From contig CM042687.1 in assembly GCA_023614405.1 (NCBI GenBank), positions 263,233,480-263,297,479 of the forward strand: 64,000 nt of DNA, written 5' to 3'. The first letter of the stretch is position 1. Every line of letters begins with the position of its first letter. Source of the stretch: Avena insularis. Its lineage: Eukaryota; Streptophyta; Magnoliopsida; Poales; Poaceae. The translations under genes and the position numbers were made by a program. The notes under the pieces are model-generated. The model was not told the DNA's origin, did no database searches, and saw nothing but the letters and a program-made list of their open reading frames with translations. Of the stretch, positions 33,901 through 44,865 are shown one piece after another.

Positions 33901-35005
33901 AATCAGGGGCAGCCTGGTGGCTCACTTGCAGAGGTTTCTGAGGGGAAACGGAGAGAGGAGGGAGGCGTTTAAGAAGGCATGGTCGTAGCGAGATTAAGGC
34001 GAGGCATTGAAGCGAATTCATTCGCGGTATCAACGGCAGGAAACGGTCGGCGAGTTCAACGCAGGGAGGAAGACGATGACAGGGAGTGTGGGGCAGCTTC
34101 GTCAGTGAGAGATAGAAGTGCAGGTGGGGTCCTGTCGTCAGTGAGGGCGTGGGTAGGTTTCGGGGTGCGAAATGTTTTCCCGCGGGGAGAGAGCTAGTTG
34201 GGCTGGACTGGGCTGCTGGGCCAGGTGGGTTGGGTCAGGTCCGATTCCATTTTTTTATTCTGATTGCTTTTTCTTTTTCTAATTTGATTTCCTGTTTTGA
34301 ATTCATCAAAAAATTCAAACATTCAAAACCAACAAACTTCTTCCACACTTTGCATTGAGTTTAGTTCTGTTTAATCAACACAAACCAAAGCCCAAAATAA
34401 AATAATAATTTTATTCTCTTTAGGATCTATTTAATAATTAAATAAAATATACCTTAGTTATTAATTCAAATAGGATTTGTTTTATTTTTAAAACTCTATT
34501 TGAAATCTAAAATAGTACCAAACCATTCAGTCGGTTTTATTTGAAATTATAAAATACTTGGAAAACTTGTTTAAAATAATTTAACAAGTTTTGGTGTTTA
34601 ATTAAAATGGGAAAAACCTTTACTTTAATAAAATTGGTTTATTAATAAACTCTCATTATTTTATTTAAATAAACCTTTACTCTTTTAATCAAAGCAAACA
34701 TTTTATTTCAAAAAGTTGGCCAAGGTTTAATTTGGCTCTATAAAATAATCCTTATTTATATTTCTACCTTTTCATTTGAAAACCAAATCTTTTTATTAGA
34801 GGATCCAAAAGTACTTTCATATATTTAATATTTCTTTATTAATTGTTTATCTTTTCAAATCCCTTTAGGATTTGTTTGATCAAATAGGTTTGAAGGTTTC
34901 CAATTGGAATCAAAAAGCTTCTTCTCACCCTAAAAATCAACAAAGTTTTATTTTATTCAATATTTTTCACATAACAAGATTTGGAAAAAATCTTGGGATG
35001 TGACA
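30919..35005 (-). repeat. LARD-1 5' LTR (right copy)
   Basis: Near-identical copy of 24919-29022, offset by 6,000 bases over most of its length. It contains the 49-base repeats (31411-31590), the G-box (33216-33221) and GC-rich block (about 33215-34245). A small rearrangement near 33395-33440 distinguishes it from the left copy. As the 5' LTR it would drive transcription leftwards. Confidence 0.88.
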
Positions 35006-35010
35006 GGAGT
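35006..35010. repeat. Target-site duplication GGAGT, right of LARD-1
   Basis: Second copy of the GGAGT at 24914-24918; Tat-2 gag resumes here. Confidence 0.92.
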
Positions 35011-36133
35011 GCACGCCTAGACCGCCATGGCCGCCTTCATCGATGGGTTGGAAAGAGGCATGTTACTCCGACATAAGCTAAAGCGCTTGCAGGACAATCA
35101 TCAGCTTGACTTGAATCAGATGATTCAGTTAGCTAGTGAGTTCGCAGCTGCCGACGACGATGCTCGTGGCTCTTTGCCGGCAACGGTCGTTCCAACTCAA
35201 GCTCGGAGGAACAGCTGTACAAAGCGGAAAACCGCTCCAGAAGAAAAGCAATCTACCGACATGGTCGCCATGACTTTTGCAGGACGAGGAGAAGGCGGAC
35301 AACGTGGCCGAGGAAGGGGAGCAGGTCGTGGGCAGCAGCGAGGAAGTGAAAGCAACTCGGCGCCGCTCCGCGTTCCCCAAACCTACAAAGAGTACCGCGA
35401 TAGGCCGTGCTGGTCGGAGGTTCCCCAATACCTGCGCTGGTCAGAGGTTCCAATCACTTGGGACAGGACGGACCACCCAGACCTCGTGCACACGGAGAAC
35501 CAGTACGCCATGGTCATCAACCCATTGATTGACGGCGTGGAGTTCACCAAGTCCATGGTGGATAGTGGAAGCAGCATCAACATCATGTACCTGGATACAC
35601 TGCAGAAGATGAACTTGACGGAGGCAAACCTAAGGCGGACCAACACCGTTTTCCATGGCGTTGTGCCTGGTCGGGAGGCTCGGTCCCTTGGGTGCATCAC
35701 ACTTCAGGTAGCCTTTGGCGACGTTAATAATTACCGCCAAGAGCACATGACCTTTGAGGTGGTCCCCTTCAAGAGCGTGTACCACGACATATTTGGCCGC
35801 GACATATTCCACACATTCATGGCCAAGCCATGCTTCGTCTACAACAAACTCAAGATACCCGGACCGAACGGTGTCATCACCGTATCCGGAAGCTTTACCA
35901 AGGCAAGGGACTGTGAGATCAATGAAGCAGCCGTTGAAGAAGCTGTCCTCTATAGCGAAGAATTCAAGAAGATCCAGAGCAAGGTCAACGACTTAGAGAT
36001 GCCCGCGTCGAAGAAGCAAATCTCCGACTCCGCTCCTGCGTTCAAGGCCGCCATCGAGACCAAGCCGGTGGAACTTGTGGTAGGCGATGCCTCCAAGGTC
36101 ACCGCCATTGGGACGAACCTAGATCCCAAATAG
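35011..36133 (+). pseudogene. Tat-2 gag C terminus and protease
   Basis: Continues the gag frame broken by LARD-1. A TAG at 35018-35020 precedes AFIDGLERGMLLRHKLKRLQ, the end of the capsid domain. A basic Arg/Gly-rich tract (GRGEGGQRGRGRGAGRG) stands where a zinc knuckle might be expected; none is visible. The aspartic protease follows, with active-site motif MVDSGSSINIMYLDTL at about residue 176 counted from 35027, and a second conserved segment around FEVVPFKSVYHDIFGRD. A TAG at 36131-36133 separates it from reverse transcriptase in the same frame. Confidence 0.8.
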
Positions 36134-37140
36134 GAAAGCGCGCTCGTCGAGTTCCTCCGTGAGAATAGGGACATCTTTGCCTGGCAACCTGCCGACATGA
36201 AAGGTGTACCTAGGGAACTTGCCGAGCACAGCTTAAACATAGATCCAAAATGTAAACCAGTGAAACAACCTCTACGAAGCTTCGGAGATGAGAAGAGACG
36301 CGCCATTGGCAAAGAGATAGCTAGGTTACTTAAGGCTGAGTTTATCCGAGAAGTCCTTCACACCCGATGGGTGGCCAATCCTGTACTTGTCCCCAAAAAG
36401 GGAACCAATGAATTAAGAATGTGCGTTGATTACACCGGCTTGAACAAAGCATGTCCCAAAGATCCGTTTGCTTTGCCTCGCATTGACCAAGTCATTGACT
36501 TGACGGCTGGCTCGAAAATTTTGTGTTTTCTTGATGCATACTCAGGATACCATCAAATCAAGATGAGGAAGTCGGACCAATTGGCCACTTCGTTCACTAC
36601 CCCTTACGGCACGTTTTGCTATGTCACGATGCCCTTTGGGCTAAAAAATGCAGGTGTTACCTACCAGCGGACTATGCAACGTTGCCTTCACGATCAAATT
36701 GGTCGGAACATTCACGCCTATGTGGACGATATCGCGGTGATGTCTAAAAAGTAAAATGACTTAATCTCCGACTTAAAAGAAACCTTTGATAATCTCTGGA
36801 AATACAACATGATGCTCAACCCTAAGAAGTGCGTCTTCGGGGTTCCAGCCGGCAAACTGTTGGGCTTCATCGTTTCCCAGCGTGGAATCGAGGTCAACCC
36901 GGAGAAAATCAAGTCCATCTTAAACATAAACCGTCCGACATGTCTAAAGGACATTCAACGACTAACAGGTTGTGTTGCAGCAGTTAGTCGGTTCATCAGC
37001 CGACTTGGAGAGAAGGCTCTGCCATACAAGTTCTTTGAAGAAGGCGGACAAATTCACATGGACAGACGAAGCAGATGCAGCATTGAAGTAGCTCAAGGAG
37101 ATTCTTTCCTCAGCGCCCATCCTTGCAGCACCTGAGCCTG
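36134..37140 (+). pseudogene. Tat-2 reverse transcriptase
   Basis: Same frame as protease. Motifs: FREVLHTRWVANPVLVPKK-type finger region, RMCVDYTGLNKACPKDPFAL, LCFLDAYSGYHQIKM with the first catalytic Asp, FCYVTMPFGLKNAGVTYQR, and IHAYVDDIAVMSK with the YVDD active site at about 36719. A TAA at 36752-36754 follows; the thumb and connection continue in frame (NPKKCVFGVPAGKLLGFIVS). A frameshift near 37047 and a TAG at 37089-37091 break the start of the RNase H region. It would copy element RNA into DNA if intact. Confidence 0.85.
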
Positions 37141-38150
37141 GCGAGCCCCTGTTGATTTACATGGCGGCAACCAACCGGGTTATCAGCATCGTCGTCGTGG
37201 TAGAGCGGAAGGAACCAGGCTATGAGCACGGAGTTCAACAACCAGTTTACTATGTAAGCGAGGTCTTGACGGAGTCCAAGCAGCGTTACCCGCACTACCA
37301 AAAGATAGCTTATGGAGTATTCCTCGCTTCGCGAAAGTTGAGGCATTACTTTCAGGAGCACCCAATCACAGTAGTGAGCAAGACTCCACTGTCCGACATT
37401 ATCAACAACAGCGACGCCACGGGAAGGGTCGCAAAGTGGGGCATTGAACTTGCCGCCTTCGAGATCACCTACAAAAGACGCGACGCTATCAAGTCACAAG
37501 CCTTGGCGGATTTTATTGCAGATTGGACGGAGATGCCGGATGCCACTCCGTTGCCGGAACCAGAGTACTGGGTGATGCACTTTGACGGATCAAAGCTGCT
37601 CAATGGCTCGGGGGCTGGTGTATTGCTGCAGTCACCAAAAGGAGATAAGCTACACTACATTCTGCAGATCCACTTCGAGGCTACAAACAACATGGCGGAG
37701 TATGAAGCACTCATTCACGGACTGCGGGTAGCCAAGGATATTGGCATCAAGCGCATAGTTTGCTGTGGAGATTTCGACTTGGTTGCCCAGCAGGTGGCTG
37801 GCACCTGGAATGCACGGAACCCTATGATGGCGGCATATCGAGACGAAGTGGACGAGATAGCCAAGAGCTTCTTGGGCTACGAAGTCAAGTATGTACCTAG
37901 GGAGCAAAACGAGGCGGCTAATCTATTGTCTAAACTTGGATCAGGGCGCAAGCAAATTCTGCCAGGAGTTTTCCTAGAGCATCTACCCACACCATCCGTG
38001 AAGCGTGCCGACATAGACAACCCGGATAGAGCTGATTCTTTCGTCAACATGGTGACAAAGATCCCTCCGGCTTGGACAAAACCGTTCATGGAATATCTCG
38101 AACACAGAACTTTGCCCGACGACGAAGTCGAAAGACGGCAAATAGTTTGA
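37141..38150 (+). pseudogene. Tat-2 RNase H region (two RNase H-like modules)
   Basis: The first module is the RT-associated RNase H remnant, with YYVSEVLTESKQRYPHYQK and AYGVFLASRKLRHYFQEH. The second is a complete archaeal-type RNase H: YWVMHFDGSKLLNGSGAGVL (first Asp), TNNMAEYEALIHGL (Glu), CCGDFDLVAQQVAG (second Asp) and YVPREQNEAANLLSKL (last acidic pair; one canonical Asp appears as Asn). The duplicated RNase H is a hallmark of the Tat clade. A TGA at 38148-38150 ends the frame, which otherwise continues into integrase. Confidence 0.82.
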
Positions 38151-39353
38151 CGAGCAAAGGGTTATACCATAATCAATGGGCAACTCTACAAAAGGAGCAC
38201 TACTGGTGTATACCTAAAGTGTGTTTCCCAGCTAGAAGGTATGGAAATCCTACGCGAGATCCATCTCGGAGATTGCGGGCATCACGCCGCTCCTCGATCA
38301 TTGGTCGCGAAAGCCTTCCGGCAAGGATTCTACTGGCTGACCGTGAAGACGGACGCCGACAAGCTGGTTGAGACATGTACAGGATGCCAGTATTATGCCC
38401 GACAACCACATGTTCCTGCTGAAGAATTGCGAACAATACCAATAACTTGGCCGTTTGCAGTCTGGGGGCTAGACATGGTGGGGCCGTTGCAAACGGCACC
38501 GTGTGGGTTTACGCATCTGCTTGTAGCAGTTGACAAATTCACCAAATGGATAGAAGCTAAACCCATTAGAAAGCTTGATGGGGCAACTGCCCTCAGGTTT
38601 GTCCGGGATCTAGTGGTGAGATTTGGTCTCCCACATAGCATCATCACCGACAATGGAAGAAACTTGTCACTCGGAGAAGTGGAGGCCTATTGCTGGGACA
38701 AAGGCATCCGACTTGACCTTGCATCTGTGGCACACCCACAATCCAATGGTCAAGTTGAGCGAGCCAATGGATTAATTCTGCAGGGAATCAAGCCACGTCT
38801 TGAGGCACCGCTACATAGAGCAGCTGGAGCCTGGGCGGAAGAATTGCCAACTGTATTGTGGAGTTTACGAACTACACCCAACAGATCCACCGGCTACACC
38901 CCTTATTTCATGGTATATGGAGCAGAAGCTATCCTACCTTCCGACATCCTCCACGATGCACCAAGAGTTGCCGCCTACGACGAAGATGACGCTGAAGAAT
39001 CCAGACGCCTAGATGTGGACCTTCTCGAGGAGGAGCGTGTTTTGGCATGCCAAAGATCCGCCATCTACCAGCAGAAGCTATGCAGCTACCATAGTCGCCG
39101 CGTCTGGCATCGCTCGTTTAAAGAGGGGGATTTGGTGCTCCGACTTAAGCAGAAGAAGTCACACAAATTATCCCGCCATGGGAAGGACCGTTCATCATAA
39201 GCAAGGCTGCTCAATGGGTCTTACTACCTTGTCGACAATCGTGAACTCAAGGATAGACCCAACGAGGATCATAAGCGTGGCGTGACCGGATGATGACTAC
39301 CCGGAGCTTGATCGGCCATGGAACATAGCACAGCTACGTCCTTTCTACACTTA
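38151..39353 (+). pseudogene. Tat-2 integrase
   Basis: Zinc-binding HHCC N-terminal domain (HLGDCGHHAAPRSLVA ... CTGCQYYARQ) at about 38270-38400. Catalytic core begins GLDMVGPLQTAPCGFTHLLV with the first Asp, HSIITDNGRNLSLGEVEAY with the second Asp (the usual F is L here), and SNGQVERANGLILQGIK with the Glu. A C-terminal region with EGDLVLRLKQKKSHKLS follows; the frame then shifts near 39177 and again before the last segment RPWNIAQLRPFYT, ending about 39353. It would insert the DNA copy into chromosomes. Confidence 0.83.
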
Positions 39354-39867
39354 GCATTTTTTATCTAATCGTGTACATCTTATATGATCAATGAAATAAA
39401 GCTCTTTGGTTCACTCATATTGCTGAGTCTTTTACCTCCTTTAGTGTTCATTTTTGGATCATATAAACCTTTATGCACAAGCTTTGCGATTGCACTTGTG
39501 AAAATTCCGCCTACGGGTGTTAGCTTAAGTTTTCTGGTTTACACGTTCTTTGATGTTTTTATGTGGATTCTAGAGTAGTGACTTTTGGCACTTATTGTCG
39601 GTGATTTTGTGCTAAGGTTATTGACGGTGCCATTGGGTATCATCGCCTAAGCGCATGGTTCCGACAACGGGTCTTCCGACTCACGAAAAGTCAAGCATAA
39701 AAACCAGAGTAATGGATAAGCCAGCACTTGCTTAAAAAATATATACATACTGGGCATTAATTCTTAAGTAGCAGGATACGACAACCATTGTTTTCCGCCT
39801 TAAGATTACATCACCAAGTTTTTTCAATGCACACTCCAAAGGTGAAACAAGAATTACAAAGTGTTTT
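39354..39867. other. Tat-2 spacer between pol and antisense gene
   Basis: About 500 bases with no gene. ATCAATGAAATAAAGC near 39390 looks like a plant polyadenylation signal region for the sense transcript or a shared 3' end between the two convergent transcription units. Confidence 0.45.
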
Positions 39868-42800
39868 TCACTCCTTGGGTGCAGGGGACTTGGAGGCCGC
39901 ATCATCACCAGCCGGAGATTTACCCTCAGCGTCGCCACTGTGAGGAGACTCGGAGGATTCAGGCTCGGCGTTGTCAAGAAAGTTCCTGGGCACGAAGATG
40001 TCGACGTCCACCAACTCGGCAACCCTGGTATCATAGCCCGCGAGTGATGACATGATGGCTTCGTGATTAATCTCCTTGCCGTCATCATCCACATCGGGGA
40101 TACCAGATGTTACCGTGTCGATGTCGGCACCTTCATAGTGTGCCTTCACCATGGACAACGCCATCCGTGCGCCATCCCGTGCACATGAAGCTTTCCAGCT
40201 TGTGACACGCTCAGGGGCTCGGCGCAGAATCTCCGAGTACTTCACCATGGAGTCCGAGGCCTTGATGTAAATCTGCAAAGGCGTGGCGATCTCTTTGGCT
40301 TGGGTGATGGCGGTGTTGATGAAGTTGCCGGCAAGAATCATGCATTCCTTGTCCGAAGGAGGCGAGCGGGTTAAACCCAGGGGCGCTGAAAATTCCGACA
40401 ACGATTGCATGAGTTCAAAAATTCTAAGTACCTAGACTACAGAGCCATAAGGCGGAGGATACTTACTGAAGATGCTGGCCTTAGCCTGCCAGACGATGTC
40501 CGCCAAGGATTATTTCTCTTGTTGAAGGAGCTTAAACGCCTCGCTATGGCGAAGGTTTTGCTCGTCGGCAGCTTGCTTCTGATCCTTTAGGATCGCAAGA
40601 TCCTCCTTCAAGCGATTGATCTCAGCGGAGGTGGAGTCCTGCAGGGCTTTCATGGAATCCTCGTGCATCTTCAGCATTTCTTCCCTCTCCTTCTTAAGGA
40701 TCTTGTTCTCGCTGTCCAGCTGCTGGATGTGCTTGGACTGCTCGACAATATCCTTGGCCTTGGCTACATGCTCTGCAAGTCGGAGAAAACAAAGTACACC
40801 GTGAGTACTCGAAGAAGGAAGGCACAAAGTAAGACAGAAATGCGCAAAAAGAAAACAGACTCTTGTTTTTGATGATCTATTCCTTCAAGATGGCGGTTTT
40901 ACCTAAGGTCTGCGTGCATCTTATGGTACTTATCATTGGCCATGCCCCTCCGAGCATTCTCGTTCTGTGGAAACAAATACAAAGTCAAGTCGTTGTTTAG
41001 TCTACTTGGAGCCCCTAGTCGGAGATTTTCCATCTAGACGCTCGGGGGCTACAGCGAGAGTTTTTAACTTAGCAATATGCTTAGATTTTCTTTAAGCATC
41101 TAGTCGGAGCTAATTCAGTTCTCAACTAGAAGCTTGGGAGCTACAGTATAAAGTTTTAACTCGGAAAATGCTAGCTTTTCTTTAAGTATCTAGTCGGAAC
41201 TAGTTCAGTTACAACTAGAGACTTGGGGGCTACAACACTTAAAATTATGAACATTGTGTATGCTACTCTTAAAGCATCTAGTCGGAATAATTCATTCCAT
41301 CTAAATGTTTGGGGGCTACAGTGAGAGTTTTTTCTAACTTAGTCACTCTTAGAGCATATAGATGCAAAACCAATGGTTTTCCGTCTACATCCTCGGGGGC
41401 TACAGTGGGATACTCATACGGAATGAAAAAGGTAAAGTAAAACTTACAAGTCCGATGATCTTGAGGTTTGTAGCACTCTCGGCCAGCAGCTTGCCAAAAG
41501 AAACGATGTTGCTTCGCAAGATGTCTGCTTGTCGGAGTAGCTCCTCAAGACCGCACGTCGGAGATGACGGCACTCCTCCAGGAACCGTAGTTGTGCTACC
41601 CGGCGTAAGCACCGGGAAGATAATCTTTGGCAGTTCTAAGGGTTTCTGGGGAGCAGAGGCGCCGCCTTCGGCAGATGTACCAGCAACCACCACCGCCTTG
41701 CCGCTACCGATGGCATCCTTAGCCGGAGCTTCAGCCATTTGAAGAGCAGTGCTCTCCTGCGTCGCCTGCTCGCCGACAACTGCGAGTTCGGTAGAGGCTC
41801 CAGAATCCACTTCCATGGCGGAAGGGCCTGGTGCCTCCTGGGCTTGGGAGCTTGTCGGAGCGGAGGAGGGCTTGACGGCAGGAGTAGCAGGGGCAATGGC
41901 GGGGGAAGAGTCGCGATGCAGCATATCTTTAATATTTCTAGAAGCCCCAAGAGTCTTGGAGGGCTTCTTGAGGCTGGTTGTGGCTTTCTTCCTGAAACAT
42001 GCAAAATGCATAAGTACAGGAATAAGACAAATAAACAAGACAATGTCGGAGAATAAGAAGCTTACACTAGGGGGGCGCTTTGGCAAACATCCCGGTGGCT
42101 TTCTTCTTTTCCGCCTCCAGGGCGGCAGTACTCTTTTTGGAGGCTCCACCCTCCGTCTTCTTTTTCTTGCCTCCGTCGGCAGCGTCAGAGGTGGAGCTCT
42201 TCCGCTTTCGCGCCAACGGGGCGTCATCGTCGGACACGACCGTGACTTCCTTCATCTTGGGATCGTAGATTTGGGCGGCCAGGTTGCCCTCCTCTAGATC
42301 GCTAAGCTGTTAAGTGAGAAATCACCGTGTTAGACAAGATGGTATTAGCAAGACGGAAAAACTGGAGCAATGTCATACACGGAAAATAAACACCTACCTT
42401 TGGGCACTTTCCCTCTACGAACATGTCGTAGGTGAGGGTGAAGCCACGCTTCTTGTCCTTCACCTTGACGATGTCCTTGAGGCGGAACTTGACGGAGTCG
42501 CTCGAGAAGTTGTCCTCGGAGATCCGGAGGGTATCCCTTCGGTCGCCGGTGTACTCGTGCATAAGCTTCGTACGGTGCTGCAGAGGTTGGATCCGCCTGA
42601 TGAACCAGCACATGGCTAGGTCCAAGCCGGTCAGACCCGTATCTACAAACCATTCGATCCGCCTTATTGCGCGAGAAGCGTTGAGGTCAGAGGGAAGGGA
42701 GGCATGGGACCGCCATGTGGGGACTTCGGCGGCGGCTCCATCCACGAAGTACGGGTCCGTTACTTCTTGGCCCGACAAAGGAATGTCGGGGCCATAGAAG

Positions 42801-43455
42801 TACATCCGCTGCCAATTCTTGCACGACTCATGGCCGACGATGTCGGGGAACCGCTGGCCAGGTCGGATCTTGAAGCTTATGGTGCCGCAGTTTCTAAGCT
42901 CCTCCTTGCTGTGTCCGGCTTCACGTTTGACGGTGAAGAAGTACACAAACAATCTAACCTAGGCCTAATCCCTAGGTAACCCTCGCAAAGTGCCGCGAAG
43001 TTGCTAAGAACTAGGATACTATTGGGGGAGAGGTTGTGGGGTTGGACCTTGAAGTGGTTCAAGACGGACAGGAAGAAGTGGGAGATGGGCAGAGAAACAC
43101 CGCGTACCAGTTGCGCCTTGAGGTATACTTTCTCTCCGGCTTGGGGAGAGGGGGTCACCTCGCCGGCCGGTGCTGCCCGCCAGGAGAGCCCCTCCGTCGC
43201 AGGGAGATAACCCTCAGCGACCATCTCTTGGAGGTCGTGGCCGGTGATGTCCGAGCCGTGCCAGTCGCCTTTGTGCGAGTCAGGCTCCGCTTCCAGGGGC
43301 TCTAGCGCCGCCAAGTTATGGTCGCCGCCGGTGGATTCTATCACCACCGATGCGGGGATGACTAGACCCTCTGGGGGCACGACGACGGAGCTCGCCGGCT
43401 TCGCCGCGGCTTCGTTCGACGCCGCCATTGAGGGGGATGAACTGCTGCTGGCCAT
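39868..43455 (-). pseudogene. Antisense multi-exon gene inside Tat-2 (putative gypsy-type transposon protein, PF04195-like)
   Basis: Start ATG at 43455. Proposed exons on minus: 43455-42398, 42306-42068, 42001-41448, 40964-40903, 40772-40467, 40385-39868. Introns follow GT-AG, for example donor GTAGGTG at 42397, acceptor TTAACAG before 42306, donor GTAAGTT at 41447, acceptor TTTCCACAG before 40964. Exon 1 carries the domain seen in many grass proteins called putative gypsy type transposon: EMVAEGYLPATEGLSWRAAP, then LSPNSILVLSNFAALCEGYLGI. Exon 2 is Lys-rich and may be nuclear-localising; exon 3 Ala/Pro/Ser-rich; exons 4-5 a predicted coiled coil (ARRGMANDKYHKMHADL, KDIVEQSKHIQQLDSENKIL); exon 6 helical then acidic. 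Broken by a one-base shift near 42946, a stop at the exon 2 end, a phase mismatch between exons 4 and 5 and a TAA near 40510. Function is unknown; comparable antisense ORFs are known from Grande and Retand elements. Confidence 0.7.
40979..41400. repeat. Degenerate 85-95-base tandem repeats in intron 3 of the antisense gene
   Basis: Four to five units each hold CTAGTCGGA and a GGGGGCTACAG motif: near 41033, 41123, 41213, 41303 and 41390. They fill most of the longest intron and are diverged from one another. Confidence 0.6.
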
Positions 43456-44059
43456 GGAGGAAGGAAAAGGACACGACTGGTGCAGGCAAGAGGCTAGGGT
43501 TTCTCGAGGTTTTTGTGGAGAGCTCGAGGAGGCGCGTGGCTGGAGGAAGAAGACGATGACGCGAGAGAATGAGGTGAAAAAGTGGCAAGTGTCCCACGGT
43601 CGCTATTTATCTTACTCTACGTCAAGATTCGTGCAGCTAATCGGACGGTTGCCGCATAGACGACGTGTCCGCGAACATGCGCGGTAATTTCGCCACGTCT
43701 CCAACCGTCGCCGCCAACGGTTCGTATCGCTCGCGCGGGAAAATCGGCTATGATTATGTTCTCTGCATGTGTGAGTTACGAGGCGTCACTAACCTACAGC
43801 GTACGTCGTCATAACTGACATGGTAGATGAGCCATCCCATCGAAGATTCCGGCATGAACGGATTTAATCCGACAACGGGAGCGTACGATGGAAGATTCAG
43901 CATTTCTCCGACTTACTCGTAGAAGATGGAGAAAACCTTGCAGGGTTCTTTGGGAGGACTACAAGATATTGCTTGACGATTTGACGACATCTATCTAGAC
44001 GGAGCATTCTACGAGAAGAGGCAAGACGGCGCAAGATCTCGGAGTTCTCCGGGTGCTAC
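43456..44059 (-). promoter_or_regulatory. Presumed promoter region of the antisense gene
   Basis: Minus-strand ATAAATA at 43604-43610 lies about 150 bases upstream of the antisense ATG, a plausible TATA box. The remaining 450 bases to the 3' LTR have no gene. A clear polypurine tract before 44060 is not obvious. Confidence 0.4.
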
Positions 44060-44596
44060 TGTTGGGGATATGCTATATGGGTATCCTCATAGCATGTCTC
44101 TTATCCGACTAACCCGGGTGGCCCATAGTCGGTAGCATGGCCTATGGCCTGCTGGGCGGCCCAGTTAGGTGGATCCAGAAGGGAGGCCCATGTCGGATAA
44201 AGGAAGGCTACGGTGGAGTCACCAGCGTACCCGGAGCCTTGGAGTGCAAGATACACAAGACTAGTAATAGACGGTGTAGAACTCTGTAACCTGTCCGGCT
44301 AGGACTTTTCCCTGTAACCCTAGGACCTGACGACTATATAAGCCGGGTCTATGGGAGTCTTTAGGGCACGATAACTTAGACTTTCTAGTCACCTACTTTG
44401 TGAACCTAATCTCTGTAACTCGGCGTATTGCCATTATAGTGATTTATAGCAGGAGTAGGATTCCGCCACCGTTGTGGGATCTGAACCTGGGTAAGCTGTG
44501 TTACCTCGTACCCGTCAACCGTACGCCTTACCCCATGTCTCTAAACACGCACTGTGAGGACCTCTCCATGGCGTACTCGTCGGAAATACCACGACA
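44060..44596 (+). repeat. Tat-2 3' LTR
   Basis: 537 bases, TGTTGGGGATATGC to CCACGACA, matching 21679-22216 with about 25 visible differences. It is followed by the GGAGG target duplication and the remainder of the Copia-B 5' LTR. Confidence 0.88.
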
Positions 44597-44601
44597 GGAG
44601 G

Positions 44602-44865
44602 CGGAGGTTGCTCGGTGCCTCGGACGTGTGTGCGAGCACGGATGCGCCGCTAAGTTGCAGTGCTAAGGACTTCCTCTCGATCTTGAGATCGCCAAGAGAT
44701 CGTCTACATTAACCACGAGTTTAACTCGTTAAGCTTTGTTGGTCTTCAAGAGTATGTTCTCTACGGATATACATCCACCCGTTGTTTGTATCTAGTAGAT
44801 AGATCTTGGTACATAGTTGTTCCGATTGTAGGAATTTTTTTGTTTTCTATGCTGCAAACCCTACA
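44602..44865 (+). repeat. Copia-B 5' LTR, second part
   Basis: Continues the LTR cut at 21678. It starts CGGAGGTTGCTCGG as in the 3' LTR (51134 onwards) and ends TTTCTATGCTGCAAACCCTACA, directly before the primer site TGGTATCAGAGA (44867-44878). Confidence 0.85.

Larger units (their letters stand above)
24919..35005 (-). mobile_element. LARD-1: giant-LTR non-autonomous gypsy-type element, minus strand
   Basis: Two LTRs of 4,104 and 4,087 bases (24919-29022, 30919-35005) enclose only 1,896 bases of internal DNA, so about four fifths of the element is LTR. Sense is minus: LTR starts TGTCACATCCCAAGA and ends CTCTTACA. The primer site for initiator Met tRNA is at 30904-30916, and one ORF (29094-30245) encodes a zinc-knuckle protein. 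No protease, reverse transcriptase or integrase is present, so mobility must have come from another element. The TGT-ACATCCC start is usual for Tekay-like chromoviruses. The LTR pair differs by only scattered bases, a young insertion. Confidence 0.88.
21679..44596 (+). mobile_element. Tat-2: Tat-type Ty3/gypsy element, plus strand, carrying LARD-1
   Basis: LTRs are 21679-22216 and 44060-44596 (538 and 537 bases). The primer site is at 22219 and GGAGG flanks both ends. Sense coding runs gag, protease, reverse transcriptase, RNase H, integrase (22219-24918 and 35011-39353). A convergent antisense gene fills 39868-43455. Without LARD-1 the element is about 12.8 kb, in the size range of Tat elements with an extra antisense ORF (Grande, RIRE2 and Retand are the known examples). 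Several nonsense codons and frameshifts make this copy inactive. Confidence 0.85.

Noticed and set aside
35129..38653. Minus-strand frames opposite Tat-2 pol
   Set aside because: Complements of protease, reverse transcriptase and integrase coding; no independent support.
41739..42980. Plus-strand frames of 90-180 codons opposite the antisense gene
   Set aside because: Shadows of the minus-strand exons; they cross intron borders and contain no motifs.
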